The position numbers were made by a program, and so were the translations under genes. Below are positions 48,367 through 58,668 of a stretch of 64,000 nucleotides of DNA, piece by piece; the stretch's first letter is position 1; each line of letters starts with the position of its first letter. This stretch comes from Rhizobium sp. L43 (lineage in GTDB: Bacteria; Pseudomonadota; Alphaproteobacteria; Rhizobiales; Rhizobiaceae). The stretch spans positions 62,001-126,000 of the forward strand of contig NZ_NWSQ01000005.1 of the NCBI RefSeq assembly GCF_002531725.1. The letters are read 5' to 3'. Under the pieces are notes generated by a model, which saw only the letters and a program-made list of their open reading frames with translations, searched no databases and had not been told where the DNA came from.

Positions 48367-49299
48367 ATGCCTTTCGCGCCTCTCCATCTCGACACGCCCT
48401 TGGTTCAGACAGCACCCGGCTACAGCGCCAGGGGCAAACCGCTCTGGCTGAAGCTCGATGCGCTGCAGCCTTCCGGCAGCTTCAAGCTGCGCGGCGTCGG
48501 CCGGCTTTGCCGGCACGAGGTGGAAAATGGGGCGCGCGAAATCTTCTGCGCTTCCGGCGGCAATGCCGGCATTGCCGCGGCCTATGCCGGCCGGGCGCTC
48601 GGTGTGCCGGTCACGATCGTCGTGCCGGAGACGACGGCGGCCGATGTCCGGCAGACGATTGCCGCAACGGGGGCGAATGTCCTCGTTCATGGTTCAGTTT
48701 TCGATGAGGCCAATGCCCATGCGGTCGAACTCGCCCGGAGCCGCAAGGCGAGCTATGTGCACCCTTTCGACCATCCGCTTCTGTGGGACGGCCATGCGAC
48801 GCTGATTGACGAAGTGGTGGCGAAGGGTGCCAAATTCGATTGCGTCGTTACCAGTGTCGGCGGCGGCGGGCTGCTTGCCGGCATTGTCGAGGGGCTGAAG
48901 CGAAACGGGCTTTCCGATGTGCCGGTTATCGCCGTCGAAACGGAAGGGGCGGCCTCGCTGCATGCCAGTCTCGAGGCGAACGAGCGCATTGTCCTTCCCG
49001 CCATCACCTCGATTGCCAATTCGCTCGGCGCGCGACAGGTGGCGCAGCATGTTTTCGACCTGCCGAAGCAGCATCCGATCGAAAGTGTCGTCGTCAGCGA
49101 CGCCGATGCGGTTGCCGCCTGCCTGAAATTTGCCGATGCCTATCGCATCTTGGTCGAGCCGGCCTGTGGGGCGGCCCTTGCCGTTGCCGATGTGCATGCC
49201 GGGCTGCTTCAGCGCTTCGACAATCCGCTGATCGAAGTCTGCGGCGGTATCGGCGTGTCGCTCGAAAAGCTTAAGGCCTGGAAAGAAAAGCTTCTCTGA
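48367..49299 (+). CDS. PLP-dependent serine/threonine dehydratase
   Basis: Fold-type II PLP enzyme of about 310 residues that deaminates L-serine (and L-threonine) to an oxo acid and ammonia. KLDALQPSGSFKLRGVG holds the PLP lysine, FCASGGNAGIAAAYAG the Ser-Gly-Gly-Asn-Ala phosphate-binding loop, and VVTSVGGGGLLAGI the tetraglycine loop. It lacks the C-terminal ACT domain of biosynthetic IlvA, and resembles the animal-type SDS enzyme. ATG 48367 has GGATG upstream; ATG 48358 adds three residues and has no ribosome-binding site. Whether serine or threonine is preferred is not visible. Confidence 0.83.
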   Translation: MPFAPLHLDTPLVQTAPGYSARGKPLWLKLDALQPSGSFKLRGVGRLCRHEVENGAREIFCASGGNAGIAAAYAGRALGVPVTIVVPETTAADVRQTIAATGANVLVHGSVFDEANAHAVELARSRKASYVHPFDHPLLWDGHATLIDEVVAKGAKFDCVVTSVGGGGLLAGIVEGLKRNGLSDVPVIAVETEGAASLHASLEANERIVLPAITSIANSLGARQVAQHVFDLPKQHPIESVVVSDADAVAACLKFADAYRILVEPACGAALAVADVHAGLLQRFDNPLIEVCGGIGVSLEKLKAWKEKLL

Positions 49300-49315
49300 T
49301 CGACGGCAATTCAAA

Positions 49316-49362
49316 GTGTTACAGCGTCCTTTGCGCGTCTGGAAAGAGGCGCGGCGCTGTAA
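49316..49362. repeat. Rhizobial hairpin repeat family B, copy 2
   Basis: GTGTTACAGCGTCCTTTGCG with the partner arm GAGGCGCGGCGCTGTA, near-identical to 17003-17044. It lies between two gene ends and is followed directly by the leuD terminator. Confidence 0.7.
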
Positions 49363-49364
49363 AG

Positions 49365-49389
49365 AAAAAGCCGGGCGAAAGCCCGGCTT
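49365..49389 (-). terminator. Rho-independent terminator of leuD
   Basis: On the minus strand AAGCCGGGC, TTTC loop, GCCCGGCTT, then TTTCTTT. It sits 24 bases after the leuD stop. Confidence 0.88.
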
Positions 49390-49412
49390 GATCGATCATT
49401 ATTGGAACGCGC

Positions 49413-50021
49413 TCAGGCCGCCCAGGGGTGCGACGCGGCGTTCTTCTTTTCGAAGCTGTCGATCGCCTTGCCCTTTTCCAGCGTCAGGCCGATGTCGTCG
49501 AGGCCGTTCAGCAGGCAGTGGCGCTTGAACTCGTCGAGATCGAATTTGATCGAGCCGCCGTCAGGGCCGGTGATTTCGAGATTCTCGAGGTCGACGGTCA
49601 GGATGGCGTTGGAGCCGCGCGAGGCGTCGTCCATCAGCTTGTCGAGATCTTCCTGGCTGACCTTGATCGGCAGGATGCCGTTCTTGAAGCAGTTGTTGTA
49701 GAAAATATCGGCGAAGCTGGTCGAGATGACGCAGCGGATACCGAAATCGAGCAGCGCCCAGGGTGCGTGCTCACGCGAGGAGCCGCAGCCGAAATTGTCG
49801 CCGGCAACCAGGATCTTGGCATCGCGGTAGGCCGGCTTGTTCAGCACGAAATCCGGGTTTTCGGAGCCGTCTTCGTTATAACGGGCCTCCGCGAAGAGGC
49901 CGGTGCCGAGGCCGGTGCGCTTGATCGTCTTCAGATAATCCTTCGGAATGATCATGTCGGTGTCGATATTGACGACCGGCAAGGGCGCAGCAACGCCCGT
50001 GAGCTTCACGAATTTATCCAT
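49413..50021 (-). CDS. leuD: 3-isopropylmalate dehydratase small subunit
   Basis: Swivel-domain subunit that pairs with LeuC (not in this window) to isomerise 2- to 3-isopropylmalate. The 202 residues include [34 protein letters not shown], and [17 protein letters not shown], the diagnostic small-subunit motif. The length is that of the proteobacterial type. The start at 50021 is flanked by a 133-base gap to the VOC gene. It ends with a strong terminator, so it is transcribed alone. Confidence 0.96.
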   Translation of the reverse strand: MDKFVKLTGVAAPLPVVNIDTDMIIPKDYLKTIKRTGLGTGLFAEARYNEDGSENPDFVLNKPAYRDAKILVAGDNFGCGSSREHAPWALLDFGIRCVISTSFADIFYNNCFKNGILPIKVSQEDLDKLMDDASRGSNAILTVDLENLEITGPDGGSIKFDLDEFKRHCLLNGLDDIGLTLEKGKAIDSFEKKNAASHPWAA

Positions 50022-50154
50022 GAGCCATGCTCCATTTCTGCAAATCTACTTCCTGAATTTGCATCTAGTCCAGTTTTCCGCCGAAATGAAGGAGAATCTT
50101 TCTAAAATGGCGGCCACGCGACGTTTCGCGCGGCCTGCCATTGTGCGTGTTTGG

Positions 50155-50577
50155 TTATTTGGTCGGTGCGTTCAGGCCCCAGAGGACGCCGAACGGGTCG
50201 CGAAGCTGGCCGTATCGGTCGCCCCAGAACATCAGTTCGACCGGCATGACGACTTCAGCACCGGCAGCGACGGCGCGATCCCACCAGAAATCGATATCGT
50301 CGATCACCAACTGGATGGCGAAGCCTTCATGGCCTTTGAAGGGGTGGCCGTATTCGGGATAGGCATCGGACAGCATGAGGGAGCTGCCGTTGATGTAGAG
50401 ATGCACATGCATCGTCCGGCCGCTCTCGTCGACCGGCACGATATAGGCTTCCTCGGCGCCGAAAGCCTTCTTGTAGAATTCGGCGGCTTTCACCGCGCCC
50501 CCGACCGTCAGATAGGGCAGCAGGCCGTTCTTGACCGGCGGCATTTTGACCGGATTGTTTTCCGTCGTCACATCCAT
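50155..50577 (-). CDS. VOC (glyoxalase/PhnB-like) superfamily protein
   Basis: 140-residue single-domain protein. LLPYLTVGGAVKAAEFYKKA and FGAEEAYIVP open it, with SDAYPEYGHPFKGHEG in the middle. It ends in YGQLRDPFGVLWGLNAP. This is the PhnB/3-demethylubiquinone-methyltransferase-like branch of the vicinal oxygen chelate fold. The start at 50577 is preceded by GGAGG. No substrate is assigned to this branch; neighbours give no hint. Confidence 0.82.
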   Translation of the reverse strand: MDVTTENNPVKMPPVKNGLLPYLTVGGAVKAAEFYKKAFGAEEAYIVPVDESGRTMHVHLYINGSSLMLSDAYPEYGHPFKGHEGFAIQLVIDDIDFWWDRAVAAGAEVVMPVELMFWGDRYGQLRDPFGVLWGLNAPTK

Positions 50578-50672
50578 GCTCGTCCTCCATTCGTTTTCAA
50601 GCGCCGGCTGAATGCCCGGCTGCTTCAAGGACGTATCATGGAAGCATGATCCGACAGTGTCGGTCGGTTTTT

Positions 50673-50906
50673 TTAGAGATCGATGATCGTGCCGCGGCCG
50701 TCGTTCCAGATGCGCATCTCCGGCTTACCGTTGTTGGCCTTGGCGCGGACCGGAGCGGGCTTCATCTTCATCGAAAGCGCGCGTCCGACCATCAGCACGG
50801 TCAGGATGCCGCCGACGGCAAGCGTCACCGAGAAGGTGAAAAGCAGCATGGCCACGAAAACGGTGGCGCCGGCAAGCATGAGGAAGATGGAGCGAATGTT
50901 CTGCAT
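50673..50906 (-). CDS. Small membrane protein of unknown function
   Basis: 77 residues: two hydrophobic stretches (IFLMLAGATVFVAMLLF and VTLAVGGILTVLMVGRA) form a probable hairpin or one long helix. A basic tail follows (KMKPAPVRAKANNGKPEMR), then IWNDGRGTIIDL. AAAGG precedes the ATG at 50906. No family is recognised. It diverges from the CitE-like gene. A real gene is likely because of the ribosome-binding site and coherent membrane pattern. Confidence 0.65.
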   Translation of the reverse strand: MQNIRSIFLMLAGATVFVAMLLFTFSVTLAVGGILTVLMVGRALSMKMKPAPVRAKANNGKPEMRIWNDGRGTIIDL

Positions 50907-51046
50907 GGGTTTGAGACCTTTCTTCGGAAAGGAATGTGGTCCTTCTTTTTCCTCTCTGCAAGGCAAGCATGGCTTTTTGTTGTTCTGCGGGATGTTCCGG
51001 GGCGGGCTGCTTGCTTCGGCTTGCAAAGCTTGGCACTAATTCGGCC

Positions 51047-51952
51047 ATGAGCCGAAACCCCGCGACCCGCTCCTCCCGCCTGCGCCGTTCGGTGCTGAGT
51101 GTTCCCGCCATCAATCCGCGGGCGCTGGAAAAGACCCATGCGGTCGATTGCGATGCGGTGATCTTCGATCTCGAGGATTCCGTGGCATCGGAAAAGAAGG
51201 CGGAAGCGCGGGAAAACCTGAGGCGCTTCTTTTCGGATCGTCCGCTCGAAAACAAGGAGCGGATCATTCGCATCAACAGCCTGTCATCGAATTTCGGCCT
51301 GGACGACATGGAGCTGGTGACGGCGCTTGGTCCCGATGCCGTGCTGCTGCCGAAGGTCGACGAGCCACAGGATGTCACCGATATCAGCGACCTTCTCTCC
51401 GAGGCGGATGCGCCGGAAGATCTGCGCATCTGGGCGATGATCGAGACGCCGCGCGGTATCCTGAATGCGGCTTCGATCGCCGAAGCCGGGCGCACGCCGG
51501 GCTCGCGGCTCGACTGTCTCGTCGTCGGGCTCAACGACCTGCGCAAGGAAACCGGCGTGCTGGCGCAGCCGGGGCGGGGCTATCTGGTGCCGTGGCTGAT
51601 GCAGGTCGTGCTTGCGGTCAGCGCCTACGGGCTCGATGCAATCGACAGCGTCTTCAACGATTTCAGGGACGAGCAGGGTTTTAATGCCGAATGCCGGCAG
51701 GGCCGGGCCATGGGTTTTGCCGGCAAGATGCTGATCCACCCGGCGCAGATCGAGCCCGCCAACCGGCATTTCGGCCCGGATCCGGCCGCGATTGCGGAAG
51801 CGGAGGCGATCATCGCTGCTTTTGCCGATCCCGCTTCCGATGGGCTTAATGTCATCAATGCAGGTGGACGGATGATCGAGCGGCTGCATCTTGTTCAAGC
51901 CGAAGCTCTGGTTCATAAAGCTCGCCTGATTTCTGCAAGAAAGCCCGCCTGA
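51047..51952 (+). CDS. CitE-like HpcH/HpaI aldolase/lyase
   Basis: 301-residue TIM-barrel protein of the citrate lyase beta-subunit/malyl-CoA lyase superfamily. It includes RRSVLSVPAINPRALEK, the metal-binding CDAVIFDLEDSVASEKK with the DLEDSV motif, and WAMIETPRGILNA (second acidic ligand). The C-terminal FAGKMLIHPAQIEPANRHF is also present. No citrate lyase alpha or gamma subunit is nearby, so it belongs to the stand-alone CitE-like group, which cleave or hydrolyse CoA thioesters such as malyl- or citramalyl-CoA; which one is unknown. Its stop overlaps the next ATG (TGATG). Confidence 0.85.
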   Translation: MSRNPATRSSRLRRSVLSVPAINPRALEKTHAVDCDAVIFDLEDSVASEKKAEARENLRRFFSDRPLENKERIIRINSLSSNFGLDDMELVTALGPDAVLLPKVDEPQDVTDISDLLSEADAPEDLRIWAMIETPRGILNAASIAEAGRTPGSRLDCLVVGLNDLRKETGVLAQPGRGYLVPWLMQVVLAVSAYGLDAIDSVFNDFRDEQGFNAECRQGRAMGFAGKMLIHPAQIEPANRHFGPDPAAIAEAEAIIAAFADPASDGLNVINAGGRMIERLHLVQAEALVHKARLISARKPA

Positions 51953-52158
51953 TGAAACTCTACCGCTTCCTGACCGGTCCCGACGACGCTTCCTTCTGCC
52001 ACAAGGTCACCGCCGCCCTCAACAAGGGCTGGTCGCTGGAGGGCTCGCCGACCTATGCCTTCAATGCCGCAACCGGCGCGATGCAATGCGGCCAGGCCGT
52101 CGTCAAGACTGTCGAAGGCAAGGATTACGATCCCGAGATAAAGCTCTCCGAGCAATAA
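51952..52158 (+). CDS. DUF1737 small protein
   Basis: 68 residues: MKLYRFLTGPDDASFCHKVT, AALNKGWSLEGSPTYAFNA and AMQCGQAVVKTVEG. The family is small, conserved in proteobacteria, and of unknown function. It overlaps the CitE-like stop by one base and is surely co-translated with it. Confidence 0.82.
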   Translation: MKLYRFLTGPDDASFCHKVTAALNKGWSLEGSPTYAFNAATGAMQCGQAVVKTVEGKDYDPEIKLSEQ

Positions 52159-52207
52159 GACTTTAGCGCTCGTTCAGAGTGATAGAGCGTCCGGTGGGAC
52201 GCGCGGC

Positions 52208-52645
52208 TTAGCGTTCGGCGGCTTCCTCGGCGCTGGCCTCGATCCGCTCCATGTCATCGTCGCTCAGGCCGAAATGGTGGCCGATCTCGTGGATCAGGAC
52301 ATGGGTGATGATATCGCCGAGCGTCTCGTCGTTTTCTGCCCAATAATCGAGAATGGGGCGCCGGTAGAGGCGGATGCGGTTCGGCATCTCACCGGTTTCC
52401 ACCGTGAAACGTTCGGAAATACCCCTGCCCTCGAAAAGGCCGAGCAGATCGAACGGGGTTTCCAGGGCCATGTCCTCGAAAACGTCGTCATCGGGAAAAT
52501 CTTCGATCTCGATCGTGAGGTTGGTCGTCAGCTGGCGGAATTCATCCGGCAGATGGCTATAGGCCTCCATGGCCAGCGACTCGAAGGTGCTGATCGTCGG
52601 CGCATGGCGGTCCCGCCAATCATCGCTCTGGTCTATGCGGGCCAT
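52208..52645 (-). CDS. Zincin-like metallopeptidase family protein (DUF1025)
   Basis: 145 residues with the zinc-site motif HEIGHHFGLSDDDME near the C terminus, the mini-zincin pattern HExxHxxG. RIRLYRRPIL and EMPNRI precede it. The family is annotated as a possible metallopeptidase, but no substrate is known. AAGGAA precedes the ATG at 52645. It diverges from imuA, and the LexA box lies in the shared 160-base gap but nearer to imuA. Confidence 0.82.
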   Translation of the reverse strand: MARIDQSDDWRDRHAPTISTFESLAMEAYSHLPDEFRQLTTNLTIEIEDFPDDDVFEDMALETPFDLLGLFEGRGISERFTVETGEMPNRIRLYRRPILDYWAENDETLGDIITHVLIHEIGHHFGLSDDDMERIEASAEEAAER

Positions 52646-52771
52646 GAATATTCCTTCCTTTGCGGGCCCATATAGAACCTTTATCGCCGATTTTCGAGTG
52701 CGGAATCAAAGGCAGGAATAAATTCATAGAAAATGGCCGTTGACTCTTCATTAGCTCTCTGGAATCTATAA

Positions 52772-52786
52772 GAACATAACAGGAAC
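52772..52786. promoter_or_regulatory. LexA (SOS) operator upstream of imuA
   Basis: GAACATAACAGGAAC is an exact GAAC-N7-GAAC, the reverse complement of the alphaproteobacterial LexA consensus GTTC-N7-GTTC. It ends 20 bases before the imuA ATG and so would block its promoter. This agrees with SOS control of this cassette in other species. Confidence 0.9.
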
Positions 52787-52806
52787 AAGACGAATTGGAG
52801 AACGCC

Positions 52807-53751
52807 ATGGCGCAGCACGCCCTGGCGCGCGAGCGGCTTTTTGCGCTCCGCGAAACCATCGCCAGACTGGAAGGGAAGCCTGCGCCGGCGCTTGCGGCAG
52901 TGGAGCGGGCAGACCTGGCGGAAGGAGGCAAGGCGTCGCGGAGACCCATTCTGCCGCCCCTGGCGTTCGGGGTGGACTTTCTTGATGAGGCATTGGAAGG
53001 CGGCCTGCCGCTTGATGCGATCACCGAATTCCGCTCCGCTCTGTCTCGCGATGCAGGTGCTGCAAGCGGGCTGGCGATGGCTGTCGCTGCGCGGCTGCAG
53101 AAACAGGAGGCGGATGCCGGCAGGCTTTTGCCGTTGCTCTGGATCGGTGATGCTGTCGGCACGCTGGAGGCCGGTCGTCCCTATGCTCCCGGGCTTCGGG
53201 ATTTCGGACTGAGCCCGGAGCGGTTTCTCCATGCCGCGCCGCGCAAACTGGACGAGGCGCTCTGGCTGGTGGAGGCCGCGGTGGAAAGCGCTGCCTTCTC
53301 GGCCGTCATCTTCGAAGTGCGAGGCAATCCCGCCCATTTCGGCCTGACCGAAAGCCGCAGGCTCAGTCTTCGGGCGCGAGCTGCCCGCCATCCGCTCTTT
53401 CTCGTCCGCCAGGCCGGGGCGGAGGAGGCAAGCAGTGCGGCTTTCCGCCTGCATGTCGAACCGGCCCCGTCCGCTCTGCGGCCGTTGCCGGACGGATCGA
53501 GGCTTTCCGGCAGCATCGGCAATCCGATTTTCCATCTGACGCTGGAGAAGAGCCGCAATCCGGCCCCGCTCTCCTTTCTTCTGGAGTGGAATCCCCATGA
53601 ACGCGAATTTCTCCCGGTCGCCGAACCAAACCTCGTTCGTCCTCCAAGCGAACAGTCAGCGCATTCTGGCGCTCAGCTTCCCGCATCTGCCAACGGACCG
53701 CATCGCCCGCAGGCGATGGGGGCTCTCCTGGCGTTCGAAAGGGCGTCCTGA
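52807..53751 (+). CDS. imuA: ImuA, SOS mutasome accessory protein
   Basis: RecA-fold-like partner of the DnaE2 translesion polymerase. The 314 residues include FGVDFLDEALEGGLPLDAIT (RecA-like core) and WIGDAVGTLEAGRPYAPGL, with a C-terminal region ending in [10 protein letters not shown]. About 45 residues after this point are low in complexity and overlap imuB by 155 bases. They look like a read-through tail. ATG 52807 has GGAG 6 bases upstream; a TTG at 52795 is possible. First gene of imuA-imuB-dnaE2. Confidence 0.9.
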   Translation: MAQHALARERLFALRETIARLEGKPAPALAAVERADLAEGGKASRRPILPPLAFGVDFLDEALEGGLPLDAITEFRSALSRDAGAASGLAMAVAARLQKQEADAGRLLPLLWIGDAVGTLEAGRPYAPGLRDFGLSPERFLHAAPRKLDEALWLVEAAVESAAFSAVIFEVRGNPAHFGLTESRRLSLRARAARHPLFLVRQAGAEEASSAAFRLHVEPAPSALRPLPDGSRLSGSIGNPIFHLTLEKSRNPAPLSFLLEWNPHEREFLPVAEPNLVRPPSEQSAHSGAQLPASANGPHRPQAMGALLAFERAS

Positions 53752-55207
53752 GACCCCGCCCATCGTCTGTTCCGGCAAGCTCAACAATGCCATGCGGCTG
53801 ACGGCACTGGACGAGTTGGCCGAGAGGCTGGGGCTGAAGAAGGAGCTGGGCGTTGCCGAAGCGCGTGCCATGTACCCGACGCTCGAGGTCGCCGAAGAGG
53901 ATCCGGCGGCCGACCGCCGATTGCTGGAGGCCATTGCCGACTGGTGCGACCGTTATACGCCGCTGGTGGCGTTCGACGGCAAGGACGGCCTGTTTCTCGA
54001 CATTAGCGGCTGCGCCCATCTCTTCGGCGGTGAAAAGGCGCTTCTCAGGGATGTGCTGTCACGGCTTTTTCATATGGGCTTCGATGCGCGCGGCGCGATC
54101 TCATCGTCGCCGGGCCTTTCCTGGGCGGTGTCGCGCTTCGGGCAAGGCGGCGTGATCGAGGACGAGGAGACGGACCATGTGCTGCTGTCCTTGCCGGTTG
54201 CAGCCTTGCGGCTGCAAGAACAAACCGTCAATGCCCTGAAGAAGCTCGGTCTGAAATATGTCGGCGACGTCATCAGTGCGCCGCGCGCACCACTGACCCG
54301 CCGGTTCGGCCCGCAGCTGCTTCTGCGTCTCGACCAGGCGCTGGGACGCGAAGAGGAGCCGGTCTCGCCCCGGCGTCCGGTTGCCAGCCTCTCGGCCGAA
54401 AACCGGCTGATCGAGCCCATCGGCACGGAAGAGCAGATCCTTGCCGTCACCAGGCAGGTCGCCCTGTCGCTGCAGCCGTCGCTGGAGGCGCGGGGCGCCG
54501 GCGGGCGGGTGTTCGAACTGGTGCTGTTCCGCGTCGACGGCAGGGTCTTTCGTATCTCCGTCGGCGCTTCGCAGCCGCTGCGCGAACCAAAGGTCATTGC
54601 CGGGCTTTTTTCCGAGCGATTGCAGGCGGTCTATGACGATCTCGATGCCGGCTATGGTTTCGAAATCCTGCGGTTGAATGTGTTGCGGCATGATCCCTTC
54701 AATGAGGCGCAGGCTGATTTCGAGGGCGACCGCCAGGGGGAGATCTCACTTTCGGTTTTCGTCGATCGGGTCTCGGCCCGGCTTGGTGCGGATTGCCTGC
54801 AAAGCTTCCAGCTCCGCGAGAGCCATGTGCCGGAACGCGCCGTCATCACGGTGCCGGTGATGGACAGTCTTCCCAGGCGGAAGGCGGCGCCGGATATCCA
54901 ATTTCCTTTCCGCGAAGAGCGTCCCCTGCGGCTCTTTGCAACGCCGGAGCCGGTCGAGATCATGCTCGCCGAAGTGCCCGATGGTCCGCCGCAGGTTTTC
55001 CGCTGGCGGCGCATGCAGCATCAGGTGGCCAGAAGCGAAGGGCCGGAACGGATTGCCATGGAATGGTGGATCGATGGGGATGACGCCGAGGCGCGTGACT
55101 ATTTCCGCATCGAGGACGAGACCGGGCATCGCTTCTGGATCTATCGTCGCGGTTTCTATGGCGGGGAATTCGATCCTCGCTGGTTCATGCATGGGGTCTT
55201 TGCATGA
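53597..55207 (+). CDS. imuB: ImuB, inactive Y-family polymerase-like mutasome scaffold
   Basis: 536 residues resembling DinB-type polymerases but lacking catalytic acids: the first motif reads [18 protein letters not shown] where active enzymes have a D-x-D-aF pattern. It links the beta clamp and DnaE2. The thumb and little-finger-like regions ([16 protein letters not shown] and [13 protein letters not shown]) are present, with a C-terminal extension [19 protein letters not shown]. The ATG has GGAG upstream, and no other in-frame start precedes the conserved motif, which forces the 155-base overlap with imuA. It ends ATGA with dnaE2. Confidence 0.92.
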   Translation: MNANFSRSPNQTSFVLQANSQRILALSFPHLPTDRIARRRWGLSWRSKGRPETPPIVCSGKLNNAMRLTALDELAERLGLKKELGVAEARAMYPTLEVAEEDPAADRRLLEAIADWCDRYTPLVAFDGKDGLFLDISGCAHLFGGEKALLRDVLSRLFHMGFDARGAISSSPGLSWAVSRFGQGGVIEDEETDHVLLSLPVAALRLQEQTVNALKKLGLKYVGDVISAPRAPLTRRFGPQLLLRLDQALGREEEPVSPRRPVASLSAENRLIEPIGTEEQILAVTRQVALSLQPSLEARGAGGRVFELVLFRVDGRVFRISVGASQPLREPKVIAGLFSERLQAVYDDLDAGYGFEILRLNVLRHDPFNEAQADFEGDRQGEISLSVFVDRVSARLGADCLQSFQLRESHVPERAVITVPVMDSLPRRKAAPDIQFPFREERPLRLFATPEPVEIMLAEVPDGPPQVFRWRRMQHQVARSEGPERIAMEWWIDGDDAEARDYFRIEDETGHRFWIYRRGFYGGEFDPRWFMHGVFA

Positions 55208-58200
55208 AAAGCGAAGCCGCATTTTTCGAGATCGGCGTGAGAACGAATTTTTCGTTTCTCGAAGGCGCTTCCAGTCCGGAAGAGATGGTCGTGCAGGCCG
55301 CGCGTCTCCGGCTCGGCGGTCTCGGGATTGCCGACCGGAATTCGGTTGCCGGTGTGGTCAGGGCGCATGCGCAGGCGCTGCAACTTGAGGAGAGATACAA
55401 GAACAGAGACGCGATTATGGCCCAGGCGGAGAAGGAGGGGAAAAAGGAAGAGATTGTCGATCCCATCCGGATTCAGCCCGGCGCCCGTCTCGTTTTTTCC
55501 GATGATACGCCTGATATCCTCGCCTACCCACGCAACCGGCGGGGCTGGGCAAATCTTTGCCGCCTTCTCAGCGCCGGCAATCTGAAGGATGAAGCGGTCA
55601 AGGGAAGCTGCATTCTGACGGAAGCGGAATTCATGGAATGGGGGGACGAGATGATGCTTGCCCTCGTTCCCGATCGCACTCTTGTCGAGAGCCAGGCCGG
55701 GCAGTCGGCACTGGAGGATTATCTGGAGCGGTTTCGCAGGCGGTTCGGCAAGGCTTTTTTTATGGCGCTGGCGCCGGACTATGACGGCCGCGACAGGCAG
55801 GTCTTTGCCGTGCTTGCCATGCTGGCGGCACGAAATCGCCTGCCGCTGATTGCGACCAACCAGCCGCTTTACCATCATCCTGAGCGCCGGCCGCTTTCGG
55901 ATGTCGTGATCGCGATCCGGGAGCATGTGGAGATAGCGCAGGCCGGCTTCCTGCTGGCGCCGAATGCCGAACGTTACCTCAAGGATTCACGTGAAATGGC
56001 CCGGATCTTCCGGGACTATCCCGGTGCGATCGAAAATACGCAGGCCTTCTTCGGCAAGCTCAGCTTTTCGCTGACGGAGTTGGAGCATAATTATCCACCT
56101 GAAAACGATCCCGGCGAAACGCCGCAGGAGACCTTGGAAAGGCTGACGAGAACCGGAGCTGCAAAGCGCTATCCCGAGGGTATCCCGCCCAAGGTGGCGA
56201 TGCAGATCGATTATGAGCTGAAACTCATCGGCGATAAGAAATATGCCTCCTACTTCCTGACGGTTCACAGGATCATCCAGCACGCCCGTTATGTACTCAA
56301 GGTCTTGTGCCAGGGGCGCGGATCGGCAGCCAATTCGGTTATCTGCTATTGCCTCGAAATAACGGAAGTCGATCCGCAAAAGAGCACGCTGCTCTTCGAC
56401 CGCTTCATTTCGATGGATCGCGACGAACCGCCTGACATTGATGTCGATTTCGAACATGACCGGCGTGAAGAAGTCATCCAGTACATCTATAGAACCTACA
56501 AAAGAGAACATGCCGGGCTGACGGCGGGTGTGACCACCTACAGGACCCGTTCGGCCGGCCGCGAAGTCGCCAAGGCCTTCGGGCTGTCGGAGGATGTCCA
56601 GTCGGCGATCAGCAGTCTCGTCTGGGGCTGGTCGGAGGACAATCTCTCGGAACGGGATGCCAAGGCGGCCGGTCTCGACATCAAGGATCCGGTGACACGG
56701 AACGTGCTGAAATATGCCTCCGAGCTTCTCGGCTTCCCCCGCCATCTCACCCAGCATGTCGGCGGCTTCGTCATTACGCGGGACCGCCTCGACGAGGTGG
56801 TGCCGATCATGAAGACGGCAATGCCGGATCGCTACATGATCGAGTGGGACAAGGACGATCTCGACAACGTCAAGATCCTCAAGGTGGATGTGCTGGCGCT
56901 TGGCATGCTGACCTGCCTGCGCAAGGCCTTTTCGCTGCTTGAACGGCATTACGAGGTCAAGAAGACGCTCGCAGATCTCGGCAACAGGGAACATGGCGAG
57001 GAGGGCAAGCCGGTCTATGAGATGATGAGCCGGGCCGATACGCTTGGTGTTTTCCAGATCGAAAGCCGGGCACAGATGAGCATGCTGCCGCGTCTCAAGC
57101 CCAAGATATTCTACGACCTCGTCATCGAGGTGGCGATCGTCCGGCCGGGGCCGATCCAGGGCGATATGGTGCATCCCTATCTGAAGCGCCGGGAGCAGCG
57201 GGCAAAGAACATTCCGATCGAATACCCGAGCAAGGAGCTGGAAGCGGTTCTGGAACGAACCCTCGGCGTGCCGCTGTTCCAGGAACAGGCGATGCAGATC
57301 GCCATCACGGCTGCAGGCTTCAAACCGGCGGAAGCCGACAAGCTTCGCAGAGCGATGGCGACATTCAAGAGAACCGGTACGATTGGCAATTTCGAGAAGC
57401 GGTTCATCGAGGGAATGGCCTCAAAGGGTTATGCCCTGGAATTCGCGCAGCAGTGTTTCAACCAGATCAAGGGTTTCGGTGAATATGGTTTCCCTGAAAG
57501 CCATGCCGCCTCCTTTGCGCTGCTCGTCTATGCCTCCTCGTGGCTCAAGGCCTATTATCCCGATGTCTTCTGCGCGGCGATGCTGAATTCCCAGCCGATG
57601 GGGTTTTATGCGCCGGCGCAGCTGGTGCGGGATGCACGCGAACACGGGGTAAAAATCCTACCGGTCGACATCAACGAATCCGACTGGGATTGCGGCCTGG
57701 AAGAGGCGGCTTTCGATCCGAATGCCGTCGATTTCCGCCACCGTGAGATGCGCGGGATTATCAAGGCCCGGCACGCGGTGCGGCTCGGCTTTCGGCAGAT
57801 CAAGGGTGTCTCGGACAAAGAGATGGCGCTGCTCGTCAAAAATCGGGGCAAAGGGTACAGTTCCGTTCGGGATCTCTGGCTGCGGTCCGGTCTGCAGAAA
57901 TCCGTCATCGAGCGATTGGCGGATGCGGATGCGTTCCAATCCCTCAGACTATCGCGACGCAACGCGCTCTGGGCGGTGCGGGCGCTGGATGTGAAGAGCG
58001 CGGCCGAGGAGCTGCCGCTTTTCGAGCAGGCCCGTCACGTCGATCTCCAGGCTGAGCCTGCAACGAAGCTGCCGGACATGCTGCCGGGAGAGCAGGTCAT
58101 CGAGGACTATCGTTATCTCTCGCTGTCGCTGAAGGCGCATCCCGTTTCATTCCTGCGGGAGGAGCTTCAAAGGATGGGCATCACGCGTAATGTCGATCTG

Positions 58201-58668
58201 TTGAAGGTCGCGAACGGCAAGAGGGTGAGGATTGCCGGCCTCGTGCTGGTGCGCCAGCGGCCGGGGTCGGCCAAAGGTGTGATCTTCATGACGCTGGAGG
58301 ACGAGACCGGAGTTGCCAATGCGATCGTCTGGAACAAGATATTCGACACATACCGCTCGGTTGTGATGGGCGCCCGGCTGGTGAAAATCCGCGGCCGGCT
58401 GCAAAGCCAGAGCGGGGTGATCCATACCGTCGTCGAACATATCGAGGACATGACGCCGGCGCTCGGGATCCTGCAACGTGAGGCCCGGCGTTTCGGGGTC
58501 TGCGAGCGGGCAGACGAGGTGCTGAGGCCGGGGGGCGATCAACGGCAGAAAAAGCTTGCGAATGCGCAGGAGAGGGCGGAGCTGGAAAAACGGATGGCTG
58601 CGGCAGGCCGCCATACGGGCGCGGCGGAAACCGCCGAAGTGATGCCGCGCGGACGCAACTTCCATTAA
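55204..58668 (+). CDS. dnaE2: Error-prone DNA polymerase DnaE2 (ImuC)
   Basis: C-family translesion polymerase of SOS mutagenesis. The 1154 residues have an N-terminal PHP domain ([20 protein letters not shown]) and palm acids in [17 protein letters not shown] (about residue 410). [16 protein letters not shown] and [18 protein letters not shown] signatures and a C-terminal OB domain ([14 protein letters not shown]) are also present. A roughly 30-residue Lys/Glu-rich insertion (around residues 62-92) lengthens the PHP domain. It overlaps imuB by ATGA. A weak parS-like core (55983-55998) lies inside it. A RIME-like repeat follows the stop. Confidence 0.96.
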   Translation: MKSEAAFFEIGVRTNFSFLEGASSPEEMVVQAARLRLGGLGIADRNSVAGVVRAHAQALQLEERYKNRDAIMAQAEKEGKKEEIVDPIRIQPGARLVFSDDTPDILAYPRNRRGWANLCRLLSAGNLKDEAVKGSCILTEAEFMEWGDEMMLALVPDRTLVESQAGQSALEDYLERFRRRFGKAFFMALAPDYDGRDRQVFAVLAMLAARNRLPLIATNQPLYHHPERRPLSDVVIAIREHVEIAQAGFLLAPNAERYLKDSREMARIFRDYPGAIENTQAFFGKLSFSLTELEHNYPPENDPGETPQETLERLTRTGAAKRYPEGIPPKVAMQIDYELKLIGDKKYASYFLTVHRIIQHARYVLKVLCQGRGSAANSVICYCLEITEVDPQKSTLLFDRFISMDRDEPPDIDVDFEHDRREEVIQYIYRTYKREHAGLTAGVTTYRTRSAGREVAKAFGLSEDVQSAISSLVWGWSEDNLSERDAKAAGLDIKDPVTRNVLKYASELLGFPRHLTQHVGGFVITRDRLDEVVPIMKTAMPDRYMIEWDKDDLDNVKILKVDVLALGMLTCLRKAFSLLERHYEVKKTLADLGNREHGEEGKPVYEMMSRADTLGVFQIESRAQMSMLPRLKPKIFYDLVIEVAIVRPGPIQGDMVHPYLKRREQRAKNIPIEYPSKELEAVLERTLGVPLFQEQAMQIAITAAGFKPAEADKLRRAMATFKRTGTIGNFEKRFIEGMASKGYALEFAQQCFNQIKGFGEYGFPESHAASFALLVYASSWLKAYYPDVFCAAMLNSQPMGFYAPAQLVRDAREHGVKILPVDINESDWDCGLEEAAFDPNAVDFRHREMRGIIKARHAVRLGFRQIKGVSDKEMALLVKNRGKGYSSVRDLWLRSGLQKSVIERLADADAFQSLRLSRRNALWAVRALDVKSAAEELPLFEQARHVDLQAEPATKLPDMLPGEQVIEDYRYLSLSLKAHPVSFLREELQRMGITRNVDLLKVANGKRVRIAGLVLVRQRPGSAKGVIFMTLEDETGVANAIVWNKIFDTYRSVVMGARLVKIRGRLQSQSGVIHTVVEHIEDMTPALGILQREARRFGVCERADEVLRPGGDQRQKKLANAQERAELEKRMAAAGRHTGAAETAEVMPRGRNFH

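Noticed and set aside
52178..52208. GATAGAGCGTCCGGTGGGACGCGCGGCT as a third copy of repeat family B
   Set aside because: Similar order of motifs but the arms do not align well with the two good copies; probably a decayed copy or chance.
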